A stretch of DNA of 37,996 nt from Sutcliffiella deserti. GTDB taxonomy: Bacteria; Bacillota; Bacilli; Bacillales; Bacillaceae_I. How positions within the stretch are numbered: position 1 is the stretch's first letter; each line of letters begins with the position of its first letter. This document shows, one piece after another, positions 19,226 through 26,527 of this stretch. Location of the stretch: positions 1 through 37,996 of the forward strand of contig NZ_JAIQDB010000013.1 in the NCBI RefSeq assembly GCF_020037475.1, written 5' to 3'. The notes beneath the pieces are model-generated. The model worked only from the letters and a program-made list of their open reading frames with translations. It searched no databases and was not told where the DNA came from. The translations under genes were made by a program, and so were the position numbers.

Positions 19226-20095
19226 GTGAGACTGTTAGAAAAGGCACCAGCAAAAATTAATTTATCACTTGATGTGTTGAATAAGCGACCGGACGGATAC
19301 CATGAAGTAAAAATGATTATGGCGACGATTGATTTGGCAGATCGAATTGAGCTTTCAGAACGAAGCGATGGTCAGATCGTGATTATTTCCCATAACCGTT
19401 ATGTTCCCGACGATAGTCGAAACCTAGCATATCAAGCGGCATCTCTATTAAAACAAAGATTTAATGTGAACAAAGGGGTTTCCATTTCCATTACCAAAAT
19501 GATACCTGTAGCAGCGGGCTTGGCTGGAGGAAGCAGTGATGCGGCGGCAACGCTAAGAGGATTAAACAAATTATGGCGTTTAGGATTAACGTTGGATGAG
19601 CTGGCGACTATCGGTGCGGAAATAGGATCTGACGTTACTTTTTGTGTGTACGGTGGTACCGCATTGGCAACAGGTCGTGGTGAAATCGTAAAACAAATTC
19701 CCCCACCGCCACATAGCTGGATTGTATTAGCAAAACCAACCATTGGTGTTTCTACTGCTGAAGTATATAACAATTTAGACCTAAGCAATGTAACACATCC
19801 GGATGTAAATGGAATGCTTCAGGCCATTCATGAAAATGACTATGATTTAATGACAAGTAAGGTAGGTAACGTGCTGGAATCCGTTACGTTGAAGCTTTAT
19901 CCTGAAGTTGCACATATAAAGGACCAAATGAAAAAGTTTGGAGCGGATGCAGTGCTCATGAGCGGAAGTGGACCAACTGTATTTGGAATTGTGCAACATG
20001 ATTCTAGAATGCACCGAATCTATAATGGTCTGCGTGGCTTTTGTGACCAGGTTTTTGCCGTGCGCATGATTGGAGAACGAAACACCCTTGATTAA
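19226..20095 (+). CDS. ispE: 4-diphosphocytidyl-2-C-methyl-D-erythritol kinase
   Basis: IspE phosphorylates CDP-methylerythritol in the MEP route to isoprenoids. The 289-residue GHMP kinase has KINLSLDV near the N-terminus, the ATP-binding [15 protein letters not shown], and the third motif [13 protein letters not shown] start it at the GTG 19226, which aligns with B. subtilis [15 protein letters not shown] and gives the same length; an upstream TTG at 19199 would add nine residues. AGGTG lies 5 bases upstream. It is followed by purR, separated by a hairpin. Confidence 0.95.
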   Translation: MRLLEKAPAKINLSLDVLNKRPDGYHEVKMIMATIDLADRIELSERSDGQIVIISHNRYVPDDSRNLAYQAASLLKQRFNVNKGVSISITKMIPVAAGLAGGSSDAAATLRGLNKLWRLGLTLDELATIGAEIGSDVTFCVYGGTALATGRGEIVKQIPPPPHSWIVLAKPTIGVSTAEVYNNLDLSNVTHPDVNGMLQAIHENDYDLMTSKVGNVLESVTLKLYPEVAHIKDQMKKFGADAVLMSGSGPTVFGIVQHDSRMHRIYNGLRGFCDQVFAVRMIGERNTLD

Positions 20096-20138
20096 ACCCG
20101 TATATTAATGTTATATTTACTTTAAATATTCGGGTTTT
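20093..20138 (+). promoter_or_regulatory. hairpin or PurBox-like inverted repeat before purR
   Basis: AACCCGTATATT (20095-20106) and AATATTCGGGTT (20125-20136) form a 12-bp stem with one mismatch, followed by TT and then the purR ribosome binding site. It may be a weak terminator for ispE. The right arm, read on the minus strand, is also close to the B. subtilis PurBox (AWWWNCCGAACWWT), so it could be a PurR autoregulatory site. Confidence 0.5.
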
Positions 20139-20151
20139 AGGAGGATGAGAC

Positions 20152-20994
20152 ATGAAATTAAGAAGAAGTGGTCGTCTTGTGGATATGACGCACTATTTAT
20201 TGCAGAATCCACAAGGGTTAGTTCCGCTTTCCCTTTTTGCAGATCGGTATGGTTCTGCAAAATCGTCCATAAGTGAAGACTTAGGTATTATCAAACAAAC
20301 GTTTGAAGAGCAGGGGATCGGTACATTAATTACAGTACCAGGTGCTGCTGGTGGAGTGAAATATATACCTTCTGTAAGCAACAAAGAGGCAGCCTCTTAC
20401 ATAGAGGAGCTATGTGAAATAATAGCAAAACCAGAAAGGTTATTGCCAGGCGGGTACCTCTATATGACAGATATCTTAGGTAATCCAAAAGTACTAAATA
20501 AAGTAGGTAAAATGTTTGCCACTGCATTTAATCATAAAAAAGTAGATATCGTGATGACGATGGCTACAAAAGGGATTCCTTTAGCGCATGCCGTTGCAAG
20601 CTATTTAAATGTACCTGTTGTTATTGTACGGAGAGATAGCAGAGTTACAGAAGGCTCTACGGTGAGTATTAACTATGTATCCGGATCGTCCAAAAGAATC
20701 CAGACGATGGTCCTGGCTAAAAGAAGTCTTGAAACAGGATCAAATGTTTTAATTATTGATGATTTTATGAAAGCCGGCGGAACAGTTAGCGGGATGGTGA
20801 ACCTGCTATCTGAGTTTCAAGCAAATGTTGCAGGCATCGGAATCCTAGTAGAATCGGAACACATCGAAGAAAGACTTATAGAGGACTATGTATCCCTTGT
20901 TAAACTTGAAAAGGTAAATGAGAAAGATCGACAAATAGAGGTTGCACAGGGAAACTACCTTGAGCATGTCCAAAGTAACACCCCTTTAAAATAA
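20152..20994 (+). CDS. purR: purine operon repressor PurR
   Basis: PurR represses purine synthesis and transport genes; PRPP, whose level reflects purine demand, blocks its DNA binding (in newer work guanosine tetraphosphate competes with PRPP). The 280-residue protein has an N-terminal winged helix (about 1-74) with the basic face MKLRRSGRLVDMTHYLL, and a C-terminal phosphoribosyltransferase-like domain with the PRPP loop VLIIDDFMKAGGT (about 199-211). AGGAGG precedes the ATG. In this window it stands close to prs, which makes PRPP. Confidence 0.95.
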   Translation: MKLRRSGRLVDMTHYLLQNPQGLVPLSLFADRYGSAKSSISEDLGIIKQTFEEQGIGTLITVPGAAGGVKYIPSVSNKEAASYIEELCEIIAKPERLLPGGYLYMTDILGNPKVLNKVGKMFATAFNHKKVDIVMTMATKGIPLAHAVASYLNVPVVIVRRDSRVTEGSTVSINYVSGSSKRIQTMVLAKRSLETGSNVLIIDDFMKAGGTVSGMVNLLSEFQANVAGIGILVESEHIEERLIEDYVSLVKLEKVNEKDRQIEVAQGNYLEHVQSNTPLK

Positions 20995-21057
20995 AGCTAT
21001 TTTATGCAACCGCTGGGCCCAGTAACTAAAAAATAACTTAAGTTTGAGGTTGATATT

Positions 21058-21432
21058 GTGAAAATTGTTCATACAGAAGCTGCTCCAAAAGCAATAGGAC
21101 CATATTCTCAAGGGATTGTGGTAAATAACTTATTTTATAGCTCGGGACAAATTCCATTAAAAGCAGATGGAGAGTTAGTCACTGGAAATGTTGAAGAGCA
21201 AACACACCAAGTTTTTAACAACTTAAAAGCTGTACTAAATGAAGCAGGGGCATCACTTGATTCGGTAGTAAAAGCCACTGTGTTTATTAAAGATATGAAT
21301 CAATTTCAAGAAATAAACGAAGTGTATGGTCAATATTTTCATACACATAAACCTGCCCGCTCCTGTGTAGAAGTTGCCCGTCTGCCTAAAGATGTACTGG
21401 TAGAAATTGAAGTTATAGCGTTAGTAAAATAA
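21058..21432 (+). CDS. ridA: RidA family 2-iminobutanoate/2-iminopropanoate deaminase (YabJ)
   Basis: RidA proteins hydrolyse reactive enamine/imine intermediates released by PLP enzymes; YabJ was linked to purine regulation by its position after purR. The 124-residue protein has the family motifs [22 protein letters not shown] and the catalytic arginine in [20 protein letters not shown]. The start is GTG at 21058. The spacing after purR (63 bases) suggests the same transcript. spoVG follows under its own sigma-H promoter. Confidence 0.95.
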   Translation: MKIVHTEAAPKAIGPYSQGIVVNNLFYSSGQIPLKADGELVTGNVEEQTHQVFNNLKAVLNEAGASLDSVVKATVFIKDMNQFQEINEVYGQYFHTHKPARSCVEVARLPKDVLVEIEVIALVK

Positions 21433-21459
21433 ACATCTGTATCTTTTCCTCCACATTGC

Positions 21460-21519
21460 CCAAAATTTTCAAAAATATTTTTTGAAATAAGAAGGATTTA
21501 AGAAAAATTTAGAGAATTT
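21460..21519 (+). promoter_or_regulatory. sigma-H promoter of spoVG with upstream AT-rich (AbrB) box
   Basis: AGGATTT (21493-21499) and AGAGAATTT (21511-21519) fit the sigma-H pattern RNAGGAWWW, 11-12 bases, RNNGAATWW. The AT-rich stretch just upstream (about 21463-21489) corresponds to the AbrB-binding box of B. subtilis spoVG, so both sigma-H activation and AbrB repression are expected. Confidence 0.8.
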
Positions 21520-21561
21520 ATAATACTAAGTTTTTTTAATGGGGAAAAGGTGGTGAACAGA

Positions 21562-21852
21562 ATGGAAGTAACTGACGTAAGATTACGCCGCGTTAATACC
21601 GATGGCCGCATGCGCGCTATCGCGTCGATTACACTTGACCATGAATTTGTTGTTCATGATATACGTGTAATTGATGGAAACAATGGTTTATTTGTTGCGA
21701 TGCCGAGCAAGCGTACACCTGATGGAGAGTTTCGCGATATTGCACATCCAATTAACTCAGGTACTCGTGGAAAGATTCAAGAAGCAGTCTTAGCAGAGTA
21801 TCATCGATTAGGTGAAGTGGAAGTTGAATACGAAGAAGCTGGAGCTTCTTAA
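21562..21852 (+). CDS. spoVG: SpoVG, RNA-binding regulator of sporulation and septation
   Basis: SpoVG is a small nucleic-acid-binding regulator affecting asymmetric septation and cortex formation. The 96 residues ([24 protein letters not shown] to EEAGAS) are almost identical to B. subtilis SpoVG (97). I start it at 21562, with AAAGGTGG upstream; a reading from 21550 would overlap that site. The sigma-H promoter and AbrB box upstream, and a strong terminator downstream, make it an independent unit. Confidence 0.97.
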   Translation: MEVTDVRLRRVNTDGRMRAIASITLDHEFVVHDIRVIDGNNGLFVAMPSKRTPDGEFRDIAHPINSGTRGKIQEAVLAEYHRLGEVEVEYEEAGAS

Positions 21853-21862
21853 AAAATAGAGT

Positions 21863-21899
21863 AAAGCAGGCGAACCAACAGCCCTGCTTTATTTTTTTT
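21863..21899 (+). terminator. spoVG terminator
   Basis: AAAGCAGG (21863-21870) pairs with CCTGCTTT (21883-21890); an eight-T run ends at 21899. Confidence 0.9.
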
Positions 21900-21900
21900 A

Positions 21901-22035
21901 CCCCCAAAACCAAAATTCAAAACCCAAAAGCCCCGCTTTTCCCCCAAATCATCAAAACCCCATCAAAATTAGCCCGCTGTCTCCCCAAAAAAGAAATTCA
22001 CCTCACCCAAAATTCCGACCTTCACCACCGCCATC
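21901..22035 (-). other. C-tract-rich, G-poor spacer (putative G-quadruplex on the minus strand)
   Basis: Between the spoVG terminator and the glmU promoter the plus strand is almost free of G and holds eight C3-C5 tracts: 21901, 21923, 21931, 21941, 21958, 21973, 21983 and 22006. On the minus strand four successive G-runs are separated by 5, 6 and 12 bases. No open frame or hairpin explains it. Confidence 0.5.
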
Positions 22036-22069
22036 TTTTTGACAAAAAAATGTACTTTCACGCAGCTCC

Positions 22070-22098
22070 TTGAAAAAACGTTCGTTTTAAGATATATT
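22070..22098 (+). promoter_or_regulatory. sigma-A promoter of glmU
   Basis: TTGAAA (22070-22075), 17 bases, TATATT (22093-22098). It lies ~35 bases upstream of the glmU start and would drive glmU-prs. Confidence 0.7.
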
Positions 22099-22133
22099 CG
22101 TAATGGATAATTAGGTGAAGATGGAGGATTGTT

Positions 22134-23510
22134 ATGATAAATCGTTATGCCGTAATATTAGCAGCTGGTCAAGGTACCAGGATGAAATCTAAATTATACA
22201 AAGTGATGCATCCTGTATGTGGCAAGCCGATGGTTCAACATGTAGTGGATCATGTTTCTACTTTGAATTTCGACAATATTGTCACTGTCGTTGGACATGG
22301 TGCAGAAACGGTGAAAAGTCAGCTTGGAAGTATTAGTGACTATGTCCTACAAGAAGAACAATTAGGTACAGCCCATGCCGTCATGCAAGCAGCCCCGATC
22401 TTAAGGGATAAAAAGGGCGTAACCTTAGTTATTTGTGGTGATACTCCTCTTATAACCCCTGATACGATGCAACAATTACTTGATCTGCATCAAGAGACCG
22501 GAGCAAAAGCAACCATACTTACAGCTTATGCCCAGGATCCTACAGGGTATGGTCGGATCATCCGTAATGAAGAAGGCCATGTAGGAAAGATTGTGGAACA
22601 TAAAGATGCTACGGAAGATGAACGCAAAGTAACCGAAATAAATACAGGCACATATTGTTTTGATAACGAAGCGTTATTTGCTGCTTTAAACAATGTTTCA
22701 AATGACAACGTCCAAGGGGAATATTATCTTCCTGATGTCGTAGAAATTTTCAAAGAAAACGGCGATGTTGTATCCGCTTACCAAACATTGGATTTTGATG
22801 AAACGTTAGGCGTAAATGACAGAGTAGCACTCGCTCAAGCAGAGGCGACAATGAAAGCGAGAATTAACAAAAAACATATGATTAACGGAGTCAGTATTAT
22901 CGACCCGGAAAATACTTATATCTCTGCCGATGCAGTGATTGGAAGAGATACAGTTATTTACCCTGGAACCTTCATTTCTGGGGCAACACAAATCGGTGAA
23001 GATGGTATTATTGGTCCCAACTCTGAAATCAAAGACTGTCAAATTGGTGATCGAACTTCTATACGTCAATCTGTCACGCACGACAGCGAGATAGGAAATG
23101 ATGTGAACATAGGACCATTCGCCCACGTTCGTCCTTCATCAAAAATTGGCAACGAAGTAAAGTTGGGGAATTTTGTAGAAGTGAAAAAATCGACATTTGG
23201 TGAGGGAAGTAAAGCTTCTCACCTAAGCTACATCGGCGATGCGGAAGTTGGGAAAGATGTTAACTTAGGGTGTGGATCGATTACGGTCAATTACGACGGG
23301 AAAAATAAATACTTAACGAAGATTGAAGATGGAGTCTTTGTAGGTTGTAATGCCAATTTGGTTGCACCAGTGACCATTGGAGCAAACGCCTACGTTGCAG
23401 CAGGTTCTACCATCACAAAGGATGTACCAGGCGATGCGTTATCCATCGCACGTGCTCATCAAGTCAACAAAGAGAACTACGTAGAAAAGCTTCAAAATAA
23501 AAAATCCTAA
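22134..23510 (+). CDS. glmU: bifunctional UDP-N-acetylglucosamine pyrophosphorylase / glucosamine-1-phosphate N-acetyltransferase
   Basis: GlmU makes UDP-GlcNAc, the precursor of peptidoglycan and teichoic acids. The 458-residue protein has an N-terminal nucleotidyltransferase domain with [11 protein letters not shown] (residues ~10-20) and a C-terminal left-handed beta-helix acetyltransferase domain (from ~250) with hexapeptide repeats and the active-site region [11 protein letters not shown]. Both domains look complete. GGAGG precedes the ATG. The next gene, prs, begins 18 bases after its stop, forming a two-gene operon as in B. subtilis. Confidence 0.97.
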   Translation: MINRYAVILAAGQGTRMKSKLYKVMHPVCGKPMVQHVVDHVSTLNFDNIVTVVGHGAETVKSQLGSISDYVLQEEQLGTAHAVMQAAPILRDKKGVTLVICGDTPLITPDTMQQLLDLHQETGAKATILTAYAQDPTGYGRIIRNEEGHVGKIVEHKDATEDERKVTEINTGTYCFDNEALFAALNNVSNDNVQGEYYLPDVVEIFKENGDVVSAYQTLDFDETLGVNDRVALAQAEATMKARINKKHMINGVSIIDPENTYISADAVIGRDTVIYPGTFISGATQIGEDGIIGPNSEIKDCQIGDRTSIRQSVTHDSEIGNDVNIGPFAHVRPSSKIGNEVKLGNFVEVKKSTFGEGSKASHLSYIGDAEVGKDVNLGCGSITVNYDGKNKYLTKIEDGVFVGCNANLVAPVTIGANAYVAAGSTITKDVPGDALSIARAHQVNKENYVEKLQNKKS

Positions 23511-23528
23511 CGGAGGGTTCATGTAATC

Positions 23529-24482
23529 ATGCCATATAAATATGCCGATTCTAACTTGAAAATATTCACCTTAAATTCAAATCCTGCCTTAGCAGAAGAA
23601 ATTGCAGGTCATGTAGGAGTTCCGATTGGACAGTGTTCTGTTGCACGCTTTAGTGATGGAGAAATCCAAATTAACATAGAGGAAAGTATTCGTGGTTGTG
23701 ATGTGTATGTTATCCAATCAACAAGCGCACCTGTGAATGAGCACATTATGGAAACATTAATCATGATAGATGCGTTAAAACGTGCATCTGCAAAAACGAT
23801 TAACATTGTAATGCCTTACTATGGTTATGGAAGACAAGATAGAAAAGCTCGTGCACGTGAACCGATTACTGCGAAGCTAGTAGCTAATCTATTAGAAACT
23901 GCAGGGGCCGATCGTGTAATTACGCTTGACTTGCATGCTCCACAGATTCAGGGCTTCTTTGATATCCTGATTGACCACCTTATGGGTGTACCAATCTTGG
24001 CAGAATATTTCCAAAGCAAAAATCTAGAAGATCTTGTTATCGTCTCCCCAGATCATGGTGGTGTAACACGTGCTAGAAAGCTTGCAGACCGCTTAAAAGC
24101 TCCTATTGCGATTATTGATAAACGCAGACCTCGTCCGAACGTAGCGGAAGTTATGAACATTGTAGGGCAAATTGAAGGAAGAACGGCTATTTTAATTGAT
24201 GACATGATAGATACAGCAGGAACCATTACGCTTGCAGCAAATGCTCTTATCGAGAATGGAGCGAAGGATGTTTATGCTTGCTGTACACACCCAGTATTGT
24301 CTGGACCGGCGATAGAACGTATTCAAAACTCAAAAATCAGGGAATTGGTAATTACTAATACCATCTCTCTTCCAGAAGAAAAGAAAATAGACAAAATCAC
24401 ACAATTATCCGTGGCAGAGCTTATTGCAGAGGCGATTGTACGTGTTCATGAAGAGAAATCTGTAAGTACTTTATTTGATTAA
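23529..24482 (+). CDS. prs: ribose-phosphate pyrophosphokinase
   Basis: Prs makes PRPP from ribose 5-phosphate and ATP, feeding purine, pyrimidine, histidine and tryptophan synthesis. The 317-residue class I enzyme has the flexible-loop [21 protein letters not shown], the [11 protein letters not shown] segment and the PRPP-binding [13 protein letters not shown] motif. Length equals B. subtilis Prs. CGGAGGG lies upstream of the ATG. It shares a transcript with glmU. Its product PRPP is the ligand of PurR encoded ~2.5 kb upstream. Confidence 0.97.
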   Translation: MPYKYADSNLKIFTLNSNPALAEEIAGHVGVPIGQCSVARFSDGEIQINIEESIRGCDVYVIQSTSAPVNEHIMETLIMIDALKRASAKTINIVMPYYGYGRQDRKARAREPITAKLVANLLETAGADRVITLDLHAPQIQGFFDILIDHLMGVPILAEYFQSKNLEDLVIVSPDHGGVTRARKLADRLKAPIAIIDKRRPRPNVAEVMNIVGQIEGRTAILIDDMIDTAGTITLAANALIENGAKDVYACCTHPVLSGPAIERIQNSKIRELVITNTISLPEEKKIDKITQLSVAELIAEAIVRVHEEKSVSTLFD

Positions 24483-24495
24483 TTCAGGAGTGAGG

Positions 24496-24520
24496 GTTTA
24501 ATCATCAGAAAATTGGGGAA
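24496..24520 (+). promoter_or_regulatory. sigma-B-like promoter of ctc
   Basis: GTTTAA (24496-24501), 13 bases, GGGGAA (24515-24520) resembles the sigma-B consensus GTTTAA-N12-14-GGGTAT. The -35 is exact and the -10 imperfect. The B. subtilis ctc gene has a sigma-B promoter in the same place. Confidence 0.6.
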
Positions 24521-24565
24521 CTTGATAAAGAGACAAGTATTATATTTTCCCAGGAAGGTGATTAA

Positions 24566-25198
24566 ATGACTTCAGTATTACATGCAAATGAGCGTACAGA
24601 ATTCAAAAAATCTTCAAGAAGAAAAATCCGTGAGGAAGGGCAAATTCCTGCGGTAGTATATGGGAATCAGACGGATAATAAACCAATAAGTGTAGACAGC
24701 AAAGACTTTATTAAAACCATTCGTGAGACTGGAAAAAATGGAATCATCGAATTGGATCTGGGTTCAGAGAAGCGTAAAGTCATGCTATACGACTACCAAA
24801 TGGATCCACTTAAAAGTTTAGAATTTATTCACCTGGATTTCCATGTGGTAAACTTTAAAGCAGAAATTGATGTGGATGTTGCCATTCATGTAACAGGGGA
24901 TGCTGCAGGTGTAAAAGATGGCGGAGTTTTACAGCAGGTTCTTCATGAAGCATCCATCAAAACTCTTCCAAACAATGTTCCAGACTCCATTGAAGTGGAT
25001 GTATCGAACCTTCAAGTAAATGAAACCATTACCTTTGGCGATTTAGAAACCTCAGGTAAATATAAATTTAATCACGAAGAGGATGAAGTTATTGTTTCTA
25101 TCCTTCCACCACGTCAAGAAGAAGAAATTGATAGTGGAGAAGAGCAAGAGCCAGGAGAGCCTGAACTTGTTGAAGGTAGAGAAAATAATAACGGCTAA
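24566..25198 (+). CDS. ctc: ribosomal protein bL25, Ctc form (general stress protein)
   Basis: Ctc is a two-domain bL25 (TL5-type) protein that binds 5S rRNA under stress. The 210 residues have an N-terminal L25 beta-barrel (to ~95) and a C-terminal extension (VDVDVAIHVTGDAAGVKDGGVLQQ onward) ending in an acidic tail. AGGAAGGTGA precedes the ATG. A sigma-B-like promoter lies upstream and a terminator follows. The protein partner, 5S rRNA, and its maturase rnmV are encoded in the same window. Confidence 0.95.
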   Translation: MTSVLHANERTEFKKSSRRKIREEGQIPAVVYGNQTDNKPISVDSKDFIKTIRETGKNGIIELDLGSEKRKVMLYDYQMDPLKSLEFIHLDFHVVNFKAEIDVDVAIHVTGDAAGVKDGGVLQQVLHEASIKTLPNNVPDSIEVDVSNLQVNETITFGDLETSGKYKFNHEEDEVIVSILPPRQEEEIDSGEEQEPGEPELVEGRENNNG

Positions 25199-25204
25199 AT
25201 ACTT

Positions 25205-25238
25205 AAAAAAGGCGTAACCTATATGGTTGCGTCTTTTT
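25205..25238 (+). terminator. ctc terminator
   Basis: GGCGTAACC (25211-25219) pairs with GGTTGCGTC (25225-25233) with two wobbles, followed by TTTTT. Confidence 0.85.
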
Positions 25239-25265
25239 CTAGGATATTGCCTCATTTGTTGTTCC

Positions 25266-25295
25266 GTCCTATAACAAGAGCTGCTGTTGTAGGAC
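25266..25295 (+). other. hairpin in the ctc-pth spacer
   Basis: GTCCTATAACA (25266-25276) pairs with TGTTGTAGGAC (25285-25295) with one wobble and an 8-base loop. Only a short T run follows, so it is a poor terminator. Confidence 0.5.
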
Positions 25296-25336
25296 TTTGC
25301 TGAGTATAGGCTTCGTTTAAAGTTCTTCTACTTGGA

Positions 25337-25363
25337 AAAACAGCTAACTTTCCTAGCTGTTTT
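25337..25363 (+). terminator. second terminator-like hairpin before pth
   Basis: AAAACAGCTA (25337-25346) pairs perfectly with TAGCTGTTTT (25354-25363). It lies just before the probable pth promoter and could insulate it from ctc. Confidence 0.55.
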
Positions 25364-25364
25364 C

Positions 25365-25393
25365 TTCACTTTCCTCTAGAGTTAAAGTAAAAT
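25365..25393 (+). promoter_or_regulatory. weak candidate promoter of pth
   Basis: TTCACT (25365-25370), 17 bases, TAAAAT (25388-25393). Both hexamers are imperfect, but the spacing is ideal and the site lies just after a terminator-like hairpin. Confidence 0.4.
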
Positions 25394-25491
25394 AAAAGGA
25401 ACCTATTAGTTTTTGGAGGCCTTTAATGAAAAAGTTCTTTCGTTCATTGTTAAAAAAGGAAGAAGAGGTAGCCGTTTCAGGAGGAGAGAAA

Positions 25492-26052
25492 ATGAAAGTC
25501 TTTGTTGGATTAGGAAATCCAGGCCGTCAATACGAACAAACCAGACATAATATTGGCTTTATGGTAATTGATGAACTAGCAGATCGGTGGAACATCTCTC
25601 TTAGTCAATCAAAATTTAAAGGCATTTATGGTCAGGGGATCGTAAATGGTGAAAAAGTATTATTAGTAAAGCCTCTTACATACATGAATTTATCAGGTGA
25701 ATGTGTGCGTCCTTTATTAGACTTCTATAAACTTGAAGCGGAGGATGTTGTCATTGTTTATGATGATCTCGATTTACCGGTTGGGAAATTAAGGTTACGC
25801 CAAAAAGGAAGCGCTGGAGGACATAATGGAATAAAGTCGCTCATTCTGCATCTGCAAACACAAAACTTTAATCGCATCAGAATGGGGATAGATAGACCTA
25901 CGAACGGCCAGTCTGTCTCTGACTACGTTTTAGGCAGATTCAGCCAAGAAGAACAGCCTGATATCACTTGGGCCGTTAAAAGGGCTTCTGAGGCTTGTGA
26001 GGAAGCACTGGAAAAAGAATTTTTGCAAGTTATGAATACATTTAATCAATAA
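25492..26052 (+). CDS. pth: peptidyl-tRNA hydrolase (SpoVC)
   Basis: Pth releases peptides from peptidyl-tRNA dropped by ribosomes and is essential; its B. subtilis gene was first named spoVC. The 186-residue protein has [18 protein letters not shown] with the catalytic histidine, [10 protein letters not shown], and [24 protein letters not shown] with the catalytic aspartate. I use the ATG at 25492, the family start, preceded by AGGAGGAG. An in-frame ATG at 25426 also has an ideal ribosome binding site (GGAGG, 6-base spacing) and would add a 22-residue basic/acidic extension. fin follows. Confidence 0.95.
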   Translation: MKVFVGLGNPGRQYEQTRHNIGFMVIDELADRWNISLSQSKFKGIYGQGIVNGEKVLLVKPLTYMNLSGECVRPLLDFYKLEAEDVVIVYDDLDLPVGKLRLRQKGSAGGHNGIKSLILHLQTQNFNRIRMGIDRPTNGQSVSDYVLGRFSQEEQPDITWAVKRASEACEEALEKEFLQVMNTFNQ

Positions 26053-26068
26053 TAGAATAGAGTAAATC

Positions 26069-26099
26069 TGTATAACAATGGTATCCCCTGTTCATACTA
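26069..26099 (+). promoter_or_regulatory. sigma-F/sigma-G promoter of fin
   Basis: TGTATA (26069-26074), 18 bases, CATACTA (26093-26099) is a near-perfect sigma-G promoter. The same bases also fit sigma-F (GTATA and GTTCATACTA, one mismatch to GGNNANANTR). Confidence 0.75.
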
Positions 26100-26131
26100 T
26101 TCCTAAAAAGCGAGGTAATAGGAGGAAAACA

Positions 26132-26362
26132 GTGGCTATACATTATAATTGCAGACATTGCGGATATAAGGTCGGTACAATTGATGCAACATCTGTTTTT
26201 ACAGAACAGCTTGGATTTCATCAATTAACAGATAAGGAACGGCAAGAGATGATTGCATACAAACCAAACGGTGATATACATGTTAAAACAATTTGTGAAG
26301 ATTGTCAGGAAGCGCTTGATCGAAATCCTGCCTGGCATGAGTCTGAGAGCTTTATCCAATAA
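26132..26362 (+). CDS. fin: anti-sigma-F factor Fin (YabK)
   Basis: Fin binds and inhibits sigma-F in the forespore, helping the switch to sigma-G. The 76-residue protein carries two CxxC pairs, CRHC near residue 7 and CEDC near 55, making a zinc-ribbon fold. Length equals B. subtilis Fin. The start is the GTG at 26132, preceded by AGGAGG; an upstream in-frame ATG at 26078 would run through the promoter. A promoter readable by sigma-F and sigma-G gives the expected feedback loop. Confidence 0.95.
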   Translation: MAIHYNCRHCGYKVGTIDATSVFTEQLGFHQLTDKERQEMIAYKPNGDIHVKTICEDCQEALDRNPAWHESESFIQ

Positions 26363-26365
26363 GAA

Positions 26366-26392
26366 TGCTTTGGTGTGATGCCAAAGCCTTTT
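26366..26392 (+). terminator. fin terminator
   Basis: GCTTTGG (26368-26374) pairs with CCAAAGC (26381-26387), followed by CTTTTT. Confidence 0.85.
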
Positions 26393-26527
26393 TGCGTCTT
26401 TACCTATGGCTCTTTTCGTAACGGCTGGTACTAGTATGTAAAAGCAACAATCAAGGCGAAAATAGCCTAATCTATTTATAAAACCATTAAAGCACACGTG
26501 CTTTTCATATGAGAGGAGGGGGAAAAA

